A DNA stretch of 64,000 nt from Sthenelais limicola (GCA_942159475.1 OW804095.1:93261740-93325739); one strand, 5' to 3'. Positions 12,310 to 24,842 are shown, numbered from the stretch's first letter. A program made the numbers and translations. The notes: generated by a model from the letters alone, not told the origin.

Positions 12310-14200
12310 TAGAGTGAATCGGCGGGTGGTTGGTGACGAACCCGGGAAAAATTTCTAGCTAAAGTGTTTTCTATGCGCTCCTTATCCTAGTGCCGTTCTT
12401 TGGGAGGTATGGAGGGCCTGGTGAAATTTTTTAGAAGAAGCTAGCGCTTTTGCCGGCAAAAGGCGGAAATGGCCCGATTGGTCCAGAGAATATGATGGCA
12501 CCAGGTGGGCGCTGGGGGCGCAACGTGATTTTGGGGCATTTTACGTCCATAAATATGGATTCTTTTGTAAGATTATAGGCCCACCATCCCGCCTACAACA
12601 CTGTGAACACCCTACCTGCTTGCCCCTGCTTGCCTCTCCCATTGGCGTCTCCCGACGCATCAAAATAATAGGCCTATCATTTTTTAGCTTTAATCCATCT
12701 GGCCTCCATCGCCGATCGGCTAATGGAGGCCAGTCATGAGGTTGCAGAGGTTTGTTTTGGCTGGTGCTGCTGGTGGCGCTACCTCATGGGAGGGTGAGAA
12801 ACCATTCCTGTCACTTCCTGTTAGTTTACCACATTGCCACAAGGTGTAAGTCATGCCGAGCCTACAAGCATGGTTATGGCTTCCAAGTTCTTCATGCAGA
12901 TAAAGGGTGAACGTGAGAGGTCTGTTATGCACTAATTATACCAGTAAGAGCTAAAAAATCTTGGTCCAATCTCTCCCTAAGGCTCTAACTTAGGCACTCA
13001 GCTAAGTTTTGGGTCTTGGACAATGAGAAATAGAAGGGGTTTCCCGATCATGGAGGAAGTTGTCCAGTACAATTTGCATCTCCGAAGGAGTAATGGCGAA
13101 TTTTCTGGCTTGGGTTTTATGCGGTGCATAATTAATAATTATGCCATTTCGCCAGCTAGTCTAGTTCTGAAGATCATACTCTAATTATATTAAGAACTTT
13201 TAATAAAAGGAGTTGTTGGTGCTCCACTGGAACTAAAAGAAAAATCAAAGACTTAAGCAAGTCTATTTGAGTCCTAGTCAAGGCACAGTAGTAACTCTAA
13301 TAAATAACGTAGTAACGTTAGTAGAAATTCCGTTTTAAAAATGAATCAAAGACTTAAGCCAGTTTATGGGCCTGTCTAGGTATCCTCTGACTATCCTCCG
13401 TCGAGATAATCGGCTCGGTAGACATGACTTTAGCTTTCACCTGATAAATATTTCCAGAGGAAGGACTTATTGCCCCCTGCCCCCCCCCCCCCCCAAAAGG
13501 GGAAAAAAGTGTTTCTGATTTACCCCCGGCCCCTACCTAGAAAAACCTACCTCACCTAAAATAATTGGCTATATGCCTTTTTTTTAGGGGGGGGGGGGGG
13601 GGGGGGTGATTTTTTTGACCAAATGTTAATAACAAGTTTTCCTAATTAGAAACCGTTAACAGTTTTACGAAATAGACATTTCTTTCAGTTCCTGAATAAG
13701 AAGAAAACAGAGGTACATTTTACTTAGTTTTTAGCTAGATAAATCGGACCAATGTTTTTTGCCTTTTCATTTTTGCATAACCCTCGCATGCAAATTACAT
13801 ACATGTATGTTGATGCATGGTGATTTCAAGTAATGGGAATCTTGTATCCCTCACTCGACTAAGATATTGATTAGCAAACTCATACCAAACTCAATCAATT
13901 TTGTTTGTTTAAATAGTTTATTCTTCGAAAAACATTATGCCGCATGGACATTATTCTCAGTTACATAGAGATAGAAATGACTCCTACCGGGTTAATGTGA
14001 CCGTCTATTTGCAAGAAAGACTATTGAACAAAACTTAATGTAACCTTAATTATGTATAAACGGCTCATGGGATAATTAAATGCCTCCCATCATGTAATCA
14101 TAAGTTTATTATTGCCAAGATTTTTAATGCTAATCATAACTTCCTTCTATCATTAATAACTTCTGTTATTTTTATCCCATTGTTTCTATTTCTATTTCAA
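12310..14200. other. no gene recognised; C15/G20 homopolymer pair
   Basis: Unassigned sequence. The notable part is a run of 15 C at 13480-13494 and a run of 20 G at 13587-13606, about 92 bases apart. They are flanked by AAAAGGGG and CCTTTTTTTT, so the strand could fold back. A 29 bp imperfect hairpin (GGCCTCCAT/ATGGAGGCC) lies near 12,700. Confidence 0.5.
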
Positions 14201-17200
14201 ATACCTTGTCTGTTTTTTAGGCGAGCATTTATTATGCTGGATTGCACCCCAAAAATCCTCCCCCACCAAGAAGAGCTCGGTCTCCGAGCTTTCCATTAAA
14301 TTAGCCCTGTTCAATTTAGAATAAATGGTCTATGTTGCATGAGTTGGGGGGAGTTACTGGTTCAGCTTGCCTAATCTATGTCATCATCTCTTGGTTGTCA
14401 ATTGAGTCATTAAGTTTTAACCAATAATTAGCCTGAATCTGATCATGAACGCTGGTGGGTGGGCACGCCTCCTGGTACCTCCAGGCTTCTACTAGGTATC
14501 TCCCCAATGACATCATTTCTTCTTCTGGGATAATTTATTCTGACTTCATTCTCCACCCCTCCTGCCTGGGGAGTTTCACCCCAGTCCTAGAATTATCGAA
14601 GGTAATTAGGCTCCAACATGGGCTATAGCCCCCTTCAGCCCTCACTTTAAATGCTCCTTTGTCAGGCTACTAAGCCATCTCTTTGGAACATTTGTTGTCA
14701 AGCTTCTGGGAACAGTCCTTCCAGGTTTTGTACAAGAGTGTCCAGACTGGTAGAGAAATCCTTGTCTTTCCTTTATCCCTATTTCTCCCTGATTAAATTT
14801 ATTTTTTTATAGTGTATGACAGGGTTCCCATTATCTTCTGTACAACTGTACTCCATTATCTTCTGTACAACTGTACTTATTAATGCACATCCCTAGTCTG
14901 GATCTCCAGACCTAATCTTTATCTTTTTACCGTGCGCGTAGGCGCCATCTAATCTTTTCTTCTTTATTCTTCACTGACATTTTTTTTTTTTGTGTTTTTT
15001 ATATTTTGCATGCATGCGTAATAATTTCTTTTATTTATATAATTATCTGCCTAACCACACACGGTATAATTTCTTTTTCGTAATTATTCATTTCACTTCT
15101 CATATTATCGTGCATTTTAATTCCTTTCTTTATCTTCTACACTTTTTCCGATGTCATTGCTCCTAGTTGATTCTAATCACTTTCTATTTATATCTGGTTC
15201 TTGAACCTTTTCTTCTATACATATCTGCTCTGGGCCCTATCTTTTTCTACTGGAAACGGAGACTCTTTGTCATCCTAACCTGGCAATTCCTGGAATTTCT
15301 TCCATAATTGACTACCCCCTGACCCATGATCAGCCGGTGGACATCCTATTGTTCACATGTACTCATTCATCCACACTCATATCGCCACATGACTGTTCAG
15401 GGACAAAAAGTGGTTTTCATCCAGTATCCTTTATCTGGGCTGCTGCCTCCCTATACTACTATGCTGGGGCCCTTCCTGCTAGTGAACTTCAACAATATTT
15501 TCCAAAGTCCTGTCTTGGCGTAAATATCTTTCAGAGCCCACCCCTCCCGCTCCCATGATCATTAATATTCTACATGTTCCTTAATAATCTTGGTACGGCT
15601 CTCGCCTCCATAGTTTGATCTAAAAATTTCTCTTTAGCCGCCTGGTTTAAACAGTCTTCTTCTACCCATTGTACTAACTTATCCTAGAATTTTATTCTGT
15701 GTTTTTACTCCCTCAATCTTGGTTCTTCATTGCTAGGCTGTCCCAGTATCCATAATATTTCTCGCAACTCAAATATGACAACTCACCTCGAAATACCCAA
15801 TTATTGACATCCTGGCCTAAATACCACTATTGATAATTACTCATGATTTCACATTCCGCAAAAAGGACGAATTATACTCAAATTTTGCATTCCCCAATAA
15901 GGACAGTCTATATATTATCCCTTTTTATTCCTTATATCTGTAAACGCTCTCAATTTATTTCACAATTTCTCTCATTTTTTCCTCTTGCTCCCCAAAACAT
16001 GATAACTGATTACTCATGACCTACTCTAAACTCTGACCTAGAATATCTTTATTCCAAATTTCGATTTTTCCTGCTGACTCACAGGTCTCTTAACATTCCA
16101 AAATGCTATCCAGTCACTCTGTATTTGTTCAAGAAGCGACTTTTCATAACTTCAGCTTAAAATCTTTCTTCTAATTCAGTAAATTTATTTTAATGAAAAT
16201 TTTGTACACCTTTGGAAAACACCACTTAATCATCACAAATTCTTAAATCTTCTGGAAGTAAATTTCAATTTTGCAGCCCAATATAAAAACAAATAAGTCT
16301 TTCCCGTATCTTCAGTTCCAGTCTTTCAAAGTTCTCAACTTGGGACCCATGTCATTTCTCAATACAAAGTTATTTTCATTCTCAACCTTCTCATTTTGAT
16401 TTCTATAATTAAACATTTTTCTTTTTTCCCCTACTTGATAAATCTTTTTGTTATTCATTCCTGAAGTGATGTGGTAATATCTTCACATGCTTCTGAGTAG
16501 CTTTTGGTATCCCAGCACCATGTGCTCAACCCAGCTTTAACTTGATTAAATATATGTACAGTATAGCCTTGTCACAGATCATTTTCTAATTCCTATCAGT
16601 CACAGATCATTTTCTAATTCCTATCAGTCTAACTCTCATCATTCTCACTCTCATCATTCTTGATATTTTCTATTCATTTATTTTATTTATTTTATTATTA
16701 TTCTTGCTGTCTTAATTATACGATCATCTTCAATCCAATGTACAAATTTATTTCCTAATTAAAATTCTTAGCCTCAAACCATAATTTTTTCCTGTCAACA
16801 ACTTAAAAGCAAACAACAAGAAACTGATAGTAGACCAACAAAATAGGTCATGACCTCCAATATAGGTGTTTAATGAGGCCACTGCTAAGACACATGTTTC
16901 TTCTGATCTTTAAGAAACATGGTCAAGGCTATAATCTACCATTTATCCTAGACTAATAATATCTTAATAAGCAAAAGAGTCACAACCAAATCACTGACTT
17001 GTTATAATCCCAGCCCAACTGGTGCCATATACTAAGCAGATCAACTCCCCAAAAATGGAGCACAAACCTCAAGATTTTCCGAAAACTTAACTTCTAATAA
17101 CCTTTTCAAAATTTAAAATATTTTCTGAATTCTATTATTCTAAGTCTAAAGCAAAATCATCATATATTTGTTAGATCATCCCTTAGTTTCATTGTTTAAC

Positions 17201-17880
17201 TTTGTTAAGGTCATAATAATTTATGAATTATAATCATAATGTATAGATAATGTGATGAATGTCCACTGCTCTGTAAGCTGACTTTTGCTGTATACTGGTA
17301 CTATATATATATATTGGTTTAAAAATGTAATGGTTGAACCCTTAGTTCTACCAGTGTGATAGATTTGTACCAAGGTATATGTGATTTCTAGGCATGTTAT
17401 GATGCCTACTCAGAGATAGGGATAGGATACTGAGGGTAGAGTGGTGATGTTTACACCAGTGATGCAATAGGCATAAGGTACTAATTATAGCTAACCCTCC
17501 TCTAAGGTGAGTATGATACAGTGACTAATTAAGTCTGAAAGTTCACTGATACTGAGGCACATGCTTGGGATAGAAGTCAATTCCACTCTAAGATAGTATC
17601 ATTGTAAATGAAGTGAGAGCGAAATTGTTGGACTATTTTTCTTCACACTATTTATATTTCTTTACTATTTAGAAAATTGATCATTGATATAATTTTGATC
17701 TTTTATCTTGGCCTATAGGCCCAAGTCACATATCAAAAGACACAGCAAAATTCAGTAATTTTGTAATATTTTGGGACTTTTTCATCAGCTCTTCCCTCCC
17801 AAGTGCCCTATTGGGGGGGGGGGGGGGGGGAGAGAATCCAGTATGGGTGATCTGACACAAAAAATGGACCCTGGGACATA
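14200..17880. other. pyrimidine-rich, AT-rich region, possibly decayed retrotransposon body
   Basis: The + strand is rich in T and C, so the minus strand is A-rich, as in many LTR-element bodies. It lies directly downstream (minus sense) of the LTR and gag at 17,887-19,377. Short protein-like stretches occur on the minus strand near 14,700 and 16,300, but no RT, RNase H or integrase motif was found. A perfect 28 bp tandem duplication occupies 16572-16627. No gene can be supported. Confidence 0.35.
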
Positions 17881-17886
17881 TTATAA

Positions 17887-18498
17887 TTAATCTTTGGAGG
17901 TATCATTTTGCCCATTTGGTATTATATCACAGGTCTCTGCTGCCTCCCTTGGACCCTTTGGATTTACTTGCCTTTGAGCACGACAATTATTCTGAAAATG
18001 ACCATAATTATTACAATTGAAACACTTAACTTTAGGCTTAAAATGTTGAGGCCTGCTGCCCTGCTTCTGCTGTCTGTCCTGCCTCCATGTTCCCTGTTTG
18101 TTGTGATAACCTCTGCCTGGCCATCCCATCTGTTGATTATTGGAGTGGTGCCAATCTTGAGTTAGTTGCTGCTGGCTATCGTTGTGATACACTGGTCTTC
18201 CTGCTTGGACATCTAGTAGAGCCACAAGAGCTCTTTCAGAGATATTCATCCTTGCTGTTAACTTTGCCATGGATCTTATAAAGGATACCTGTACTTTCCT
18301 CATTGTATGCTCTAAATTCACCATCTGGATCGCTTCTTCTTCCTCTCCCTGGACTATCTTTTCCCATGCCACTAGCACTGGAGTAGGTGGATTTGTTATC
18401 TTGGAGGTTGATTTTGTTATCCAGTCACTGTCAGGTTGTGGTGCAAGTGAGTAATAAGATTGTCTCTTAGGCCTCATTTCCTTATGTCTGTAAGCCAT
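17887..18498 (-). CDS. Gag-like nucleocapsid protein of an LTR retrotransposon
   Basis: Open frame of 203 codons starting about 60 bases inside the LTR end, as expected for gag. The carboxy-terminal half is rich in Gln, Asn, Gly and Arg and holds a CCHC zinc knuckle, CFNCNNYGHFQNNC (CX2CX4HX4C), at about residues 159-172, the RNA-binding signature of nucleocapsid. The middle (about residues 45-95) looks helical and may be capsid-derived. No protease or pol is recognisable downstream, so this is probably a truncated or non-autonomous element. The length is short for a full Gag. The family (Ty3, copia or other) cannot be assigned. Confidence 0.7.
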   Translation of the reverse strand: MAYRHKEMRPKRQSYYSLAPQPDSDWITKSTSKITNPPTPVLVAWEKIVQGEEEEAIQMVNLEHTMRKVQVSFIRSMAKLTARMNISERALVALLDVQAGRPVYHNDSQQQLTQDWHHSNNQQMGWPGRGYHNKQGTWRQDRQQKQGSRPQHFKPKVKCFNCNNYGHFQNNCRAQRQVNPKGPREAAETCDIIPNGQNDTSKD

Positions 18499-18560
18499 TC
18501 AGCTTTATAGAAATAGAGAAATTCTATTTCAATTCTCCAGATCCGGGTTCTTCCACCAGA

Positions 18561-19377
18561 TGTAGGTGTCTGGGGAGCGGGGACACCTAATGATAATTAC
18601 TCTAAGATGATTAAATAGCTATTAGGAGATTGTGAGGATTAATAGCTGGCTATGTCCAATGTAGGTAGAGTAGTGTAGATATCCTAGATGAGCTAGTCAA
18701 GTTGTAAGAATAACTCTAAGTAGAGAGAGATCTTTTGGAGATGTGCTGAATAGCTGGTATTTTATTCAATGTAGTAGAGTATCAAGATGAAGGTTTACAA
18801 TAAGTCCATAGGTTCCCCAGGATTCCAGTATAGTAGAGTTTCCAGTCAGTCTTCTTTAGTAGATAGTGGTGATACAGCTTCTAGGTCCAGGTAGTAGATG
18901 GTACTGACTGACTGGAAGGAGGACCCTTTTATACTATAGGCCCATGATTAGATTGCACAAATTCTAGAAAAACCTTTGCCTAGTATGCAGTATAACTGCT
19001 GACATGTTTCAGGCTTATTGGAGTACATGATGAAATAATTCCTTATAGAACCTTAATTACACTTATTTCTGCAATCTCTGGGTACCTTGGAGTGTGTGGA
19101 GCAAAGGCTCCTACCTGTTTCACAATATAAATCATTGCTTCAGCTTAGAACATCGCGTCAGCATAAATCATTGCACCAGACTATTCAATACAATTGTACA
19201 CATCCACTGATACATTTCAGAGTAATACATTAATACATACATGTTTAAATATTAGGGTAATAAAACATTAATAACCCTGTAATTAGTTTAGACATTAAAA
19301 ATCAATTAGGGTAATGAGACATGTTAAATCCAGAGTGGACATTAACAATAGCTAGATATGATTATGAAATTATTACA
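18561..19377 (-). mobile_element. LTR (5' LTR of the element encoding the gag at 17,887-18,498)
   Basis: Bounded by TGT...ACA: the + strand starts TGTAGGTGTC at 18561 and ends ATTATTACA at 19377, 817 bp. On the minus strand a TATAAAAG box lies at 18926-18933 and an AATAAA signal at 18761-18766, in the order and spacing of U3-R-U5. Two bases inside the LTR comes a primer-binding-site-like TGGTGGAAGAACCCGG (18558 downward); I could not assign its tRNA. No second LTR copy was found in the window. Confidence 0.72.
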
Positions 19378-21080
19378 CCACCTCCTATCTAGATAGAAGC
19401 GAACTGGAATTCAATTTCCTGACCATTGAAAGAGAAAATAGAGTCGATCTTCTTCCCGGGAAATTTAATCGAATTACTTCCAAAGCCGGTTCACATTATA
19501 TGAATCAGGATCGTTGTTTGCATTTGGGCATTGAATTCAACCTGTCGTCATTATCGCTTCTGTTCAGCTTTCAACATTGGATGAGATGTATTGCGATACA
19601 TATCAATTAGCAAACTATAGAATGACATTGTGAAGTATTTACGTGACAAAGTCATTTGTTTCATCTCAGGTAGGCCTACTTCAAAGGGAAACACATGCAC
19701 AATTCTAAATTGATAAGTTTTAATTCCACCTATTTGTCATCAGGCGTAGTCATAACAAAAGGGATCTGGTTGCTCGTGTTGAAGACACATGTCGATGTCT
19801 GAACATTTCTTTTATTAAATGTATACAAGTGCTGTGACGACTACGAAAAGTAGAACGTTCAATGCAGCAGATTAAGAACATTCATACAACTATTGTGTAC
19901 ACATATTTTAAGATTAATTACCACCAGTTGATGTGACTGTGTAGGCCTACCTCTGGGGATAGGAAGCAAGGTTTTTTCAGTAGCTGGACCGTCGGCAACC
20001 TTCCGTGGGGAAAAAGTCAAAATGACTTCTATTCACAATTGAGACCGTTGCATCTGCCATCTGGGTTTTTCGCTTTCTTACTTAATACAGCCAACTGTTT
20101 TCGACCTGTTCTCAGCATTTTTCCTGGTGAAAAAAATTTCTAAGTACCTACAATAGTCCTCCGTACCATTTCTCTACACTTTTGCTCAGGGGGATTTAGC
20201 AAACTGTTCTCACCCGATAAATAGTGTCTGTAAATCCATTAGCTAATTTTCACCTCGGCATCTTCGCTTCGGCCATTGAGACCGTCTTCCTCGAGCATCA
20301 CAGTTCCTATCCCTTACATAGGACAACCTTAGTTCAGGGTAATACCACCGGGACCACCACCCACTATCCCCCTATGACTGCAGGCCTTGTATTCAAGGCA
20401 GAGAATTCATGATTATAAAATTAACCAGCTAACAAAGCTGATGGAATCAAATTGACTGCTGGTCGTTGGGTTGGTTGAACCCATACAACCACTGCAGACA
20501 GCTCAATGCAAAACGTCTGCACACGAAAACCGCCATAGTATTGACAGCCTGGAAGCCCTACCATCAGGGCAGGGTGGGAGGGAGGCTACATGTCCCGTAC
20601 ATAGGCCTATGGCTACATATCAATCCCATCACCTGCCATTTTTTTTATTTACTTTGCTGACTTCTCTTCTAACCTTACCATGCAACAGGCTCCTCTTGTG
20701 CGGTACACTTCTCTGGAAAATATGACCCTTATATCAAGATCTATCAGAAATTCAAAACATTATGCATACATTTTCATTATTTATTTCTAATTGTTATCGT
20801 AATTTATTTGAAATATTTACCTTTCCCCCTTACCTTACCATCAGAATTCAGGTCACAGTCTCTGCCAAGCTGCCCTGACCACAATATTCATTATTAACTT
20901 TCCCAATTTATATTTCCCAGTTTATATCAGCAGTAATATATCCAGAAATTTATCCAGCTAGAGGTATTATTTTATTTTCTGTTTTGTTCTTATAGTTGTC
21001 TATAAGAAGATTATAGTCACTGCCCACCACCCCGCCCTCCTTCCACCACTCTCTCTTCCTTGTTAGTGTTAGTGTGTAAT
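19378..21080. other. no gene recognised
   Basis: Unassigned sequence with several AGGCCTA words. Short open frames at 20,224-20,725 have no family features. Confidence 0.5.
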
Positions 21081-21083
21081 ACC

Positions 21084-21124
21084 TGCTGCACACAGTACCA
21101 CCGTCACCGGTACTGTGTGCAGGC
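21084..21124. repeat. hairpin with perfect 13 bp stem
   Basis: TGCACACAGTACC (21087-21099) pairs perfectly with GGTACTGTGTGCA (21109-21121) across a 9-base loop. Outer CTGC/GCAG pairs extend it. It is isolated, with no recognised gene around it. Confidence 0.75.
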
Positions 21125-21412
21125 AGAGAGACAAGCGTGTACTAGAGGGGAGGAGGTCCGAGAGGGGTGGGACTCAAAACAAATTGGGCGCCACTTTTTA
21201 TATCTAAAATTGCTAGTTTCCTTTACCATATTATACATAAGTTGTCCCATAAAAAGGCATCAGGAGGAACACGACTTGCCTTTCAGATGATGTAACGGTG
21301 CCCATTTACATGGGAATACATAGAAAACAGGGCCATACATACGGGTCTTGTATAAAAGGGAAATGACACTGATTGTTTGGGCAACGTAAGGAGGTTTAGA
21401 GGTGGGCTAATT

Positions 21413-21430
21413 CCGCCCTCTAGAGGGCGG
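21413..21430. repeat. 18 bp perfect palindrome
   Basis: CCGCCCTCTAGAGGGCGG reads the same on both strands, followed by GTCGG. It could be a transposon end or protein site; nothing else supports either. Confidence 0.8.
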
Positions 21431-21556
21431 GTCGGTTGCTCAAAGTCTAGTTTATGTACAAGAAAAAATAAATCAATGGAAGCAATTAAAAATTATGAAT
21501 TTTCAGCCCTGGATGGCCAAATGATGCATTTTTGGTGGAATTGCTCATTATACGAT

Positions 21557-21750
21557 GTTGGATTGATTGATCCAGCCTGTAAACCTGTATATACTGAAGT
21601 GCATTGATTGATCCAGCATGTATACAATTATATATAATTGTATGCATGCTGGGTCAATCAATCCAACACAGTAATATATATGTGTTGGATTGATTGACCC
21701 AGCATGTATGTAAACATGCATGTATACTGTGTTGGATTGATTGACCCAGC
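21557..21750. repeat. cluster of five ATTGATTGAYCCAGC repeats
   Basis: Four direct copies (21557-21576, 21602-21626, 21682-21710, 21729-21750) and one inverted copy (21642-21668) of a unit with core GGATTGATTGACCCAGC. Copies two and three face each other across AT-rich sequence and form a foldback. The longest copies extend to GTGTTGGATTGATTGACC on one side and CAGCATGTAT on the other. Confidence 0.8.
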
Positions 21751-21832
21751 GACAACCAAGTATATTTCTCTATTAATATAATGCTAATAGATCATCCTTT
21801 TCCCGGCATCCAACACTGCCAGATACATATAA

Positions 21833-22040
21833 TTGATACATTATATATGTACATGTGTATGTACATACATAGATGTATACGTATTATATTATATATTATA
21901 TATATCATATACCTGTATACATGTGCATGTATACATGTACATGTATGTATATTTGCATAGATATATGTATCTATGTGTATGCTATGTACATGTACATGTG
22001 TATGCTATGTACATGTATTATATATAAGTACATGTATACG
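21833..22040. repeat. AT/ACATGT microsatellite
   Basis: Low-complexity alternation of TATA, GTAC and ACATGT words. Open frames across it are rich in Tyr, Met, Cys and Val only because of the repeat. Confidence 0.85.
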
Positions 22041-22090
22041 TGGAATCAACCCATCAATAATTATATTTGGGGCTGACGCAGCAACTAACT

Positions 22091-22149
22091 ATGACGTAAT
22101 ACACCTGCATCATGAGGGCCAATCAGCGGCCTGCAACTATTACGTCACT
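22091..22149. promoter_or_regulatory. inverted pair of CRE-like sites with a CCAAT box
   Basis: ATGACGTAATA at 22091-22101 faces TATTACGTCACT at 22138-22149, with CCAATCAG between them. TGACGTAA is a CREB/ATF-type half-consensus. No transcript start or exon is recognised beside it, so a function is conjectural. Confidence 0.3.
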
Positions 22150-22559
22150 CGTTCTACCTTGACAGTTGGTCCATTATTCAACCTACACCTGAGCTGCATA
22201 GACGTGCATGCTATCTAAAATTTATAATCTTACCAATTTTTTGTGCTGAATATGTATTCTCATGTGTTTTTGCTTGTATGTATTAATGGTATGTATTGGG
22301 TGAGATTGCTTTGCTATTGCTTTGCTGGGTTCATGACCAACCTTGTCTTCGTTGTATATCATTATTAATGGTAAAGCAGAGTCCCCCCAACATATAGATA
22401 AATACATACTTGTATATGTATGCATGTATACGTCCACGAGGAGAGACAAGATGAGACAGAGGTGAGAGGATAGATTTGCAATATAAGAAGGACTGTTATA
22501 AAACTTAGTTGAATACAATTTAAGGGTCTGGCAAAGACCAGATATCTTCATTTGTAACA

Positions 22560-23860
22560 AAATAATTCACACATAATCCTTTCACCTGGGTTACAATTTC
22601 GGATGTTAGCTGGGAGGGCATTCCAAAATGATTTAATTTTACCAAAAATACTTCTCCTAATACTTCCTTTCTTCCAATTACCTACTATTAATCAAGCTGG
22701 ATCTCTCATTTCGTATCTAATGCTCTAAGTAATATGAATACATGTACCAAACCTCAAGATCATGTATTAAATATGCCTATCTAGTTTGAAGCTCATCCTA
22801 TAGAGTATGTTAAGCTACTGTACCAACAATTGCAAAATAGAGGTACACATAATAGCTCAATAATCATATGATTTTATGACAGTTAAATAAATATGCTGCA
22901 GGAAAAGTTATATTTGGCCGCCGATTTTAGGCTGCCGATTTTGGATTTGCGGCAGAGGAACAAAAATCAGCGGCAGAAGAAATAATTTCGGCGGCTGAAG
23001 AAATAATTTTGGCGGCCGAAAAAAGTAATTTTGCGGCCGAAGAATTAATTTCGGCGGACCTCATTCCTAATTTTCCGTCCACATTTAATTTGCGGCGGCA
23101 TCCCGCCGCATTTCTTAAATATATGGATGGGTCCCGCTTTCCATAATATTTTTATATGAAGCCCTGTTTCAAAAACAACAGGGTGGAATATTCTCCACAA
23201 TTTTGGCCAAATGTCTTTCAGATATGTAGAAAAAGTAAAAAATCTTTAGTTTTTCATCGATGTAACAGAGAATTCAGGTTTAATAGAGCCACACGGTCAT
23301 AGGTATGTACCTAATGGAATTTGTTACATTATGATGTTTGTAGCCCCAGAACACTAAAAAACAAGTCAAGGAGAAAAATTCGAAACCCCCCCCCCCCAAA
23401 CCAGGACTTGGCAAAAACCTGAAAGCTAGCTGCAAGCTGTTTTAGTTTATAGTCTCTTAGTTTGTCCACTAAGTCACCAAACTGAAACATGCGGGATATG
23501 TTGTGACCGGAACTCATAATACAAAAACAATTAATCTCACTGATGTCACCAGGGAGAAGTCACAGCCCATTGAGGGCTTCCCGTTAGACTGACATTTTGT
23601 CATACCTGTCTGTACACTGAAGGTGTCGCACGCTGCTGTTGTTTCGGAAAATAAATATTGAATTAGAATATTGAATTGTTGCTGCTTGGTTGAAATGTTG
23701 AAACATCCATGTTTCAATGAAGAGGAAATAGGGCCTAAAGATTTCAGTCTGACCAACGAGACTATATTATAGTCTCGTTGGTCTGACACAATCTTACCTA
23801 GATTGTTTGATGATCGCCATATTTTTGAAAATTAAATTCAGCGCCTAATTTTTATTTAAC
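22560..23860. other. no gene recognised; GGCGGC(N)GAAGAAATAATTT minisatellite at 22,917-23,060
   Basis: About six diverged units near 24 bp long, each a GGC/GCCG block followed by GAAGAAATAATTT-like sequence (for example GGCGGCTGAAGAAATAATTT). GC blocks alternate with A-rich blocks. The rest of the stretch holds a C-run at about 23,387 and nothing recognised as coding. Confidence 0.6.
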
Positions 23861-23861
23861 A

Positions 23862-24560
23862 AAATGGAAGCCGATAATCCTCAAGAAATGTGGACAATCA
23901 TTAATATATTAAACATTGACGGTAAAGTAACAAACAAATCTGAAGACATTTTGAAAGAAGGTAGACATTTCTATGCATGCTAGATTGTATGCGAAGGGCA
24001 CCGGTATTAGTGCAGCAACAGAAGGATTTGTGTCACCCGAGCACTCTGTCCAATTGGATAATTACTCCCCCCCCCCCTTTTAACGTGTTCTGTCTTGTAT
24101 ATCATTTGGAAAGCCCCTACTTAAGGAGATCAACGACTTAATTGTTAATTTTGTGTGGAAGAACATTTCCCACAAAATCAGTACAGATGTTCTTGCTCAA
24201 AAAACAGAGAACGGTGGTCTAGGCCTAAGGTTAATTTACGAAACAAACAGGATTATATGGGTGCGATATTCTCTATGGTTGGAACAAGAGTATTAAGCCC
24301 TAGAGGAGTTCTCCAGAAGGAAAGTAGAGGATGTTGTATTGGCCAGGTATAAGCGCCACAAATGCCTCGATAAATTCTTTTCTGGCCCTTTTAGAATATG
24401 GAATAGATATTGTTGTAAACACGAAACAAACAGTGTACATCCGATGCTAAGGATAATGCTATGGTTCAATAGATTGATTAAAATAGAGAGCAAGATGTTG
24501 CTGCACCGGAGAGAGTGGGGGGAAATGATATCCCCTCAGTGGGCGATGTTGTAAACATAG
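23862..24560 (+). pseudogene. LINE ORF2 fragment, L1/Tx1-like
   Basis: Translated + strand shows LINE-like segments: NPQEMWTIINIL near 23,890, then from about 24,120 INDLIVNFVWKNISHKI, ENGGLGLRLIY and further helical sequence. This resembles the region after the RT domain in L1/Tx1-type ORF2 proteins, where a WK...GGLGL block is usual. A TAA stop interrupts it near 24,296 and no start or endonuclease domain is present. A dead 5'-truncated or internally deleted copy. Confidence 0.65.
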
Positions 24561-24842
24561 AGATAGGCCATCAGCTGTACCCCAAAAGAGTGATTTTCGT
24601 TCCGGATTGTGGGCACTACTTTTTGTCAACATATTTCAATTGGTAATACCCTATATCATCATATATGCCAAAAGTTCTCCATGTAATTCCTGCCAGTTTT
24701 TGAGGAATTCGGCATTGATTCTGACAGTGCAAATCCTATGGAACCAACGGCCAGGATTCATTTTTAATAACCCAGGGCTTTGTTGCACAATGAATTTCCA
24801 CGAACAGGCAGCCTAGGAATTAAATCGTGGTTGATCTTTGGA

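Noticed and set aside
20224..20725. Small + strand frames
   Set aside because: Short, no conserved motifs, no convincing splice sites.
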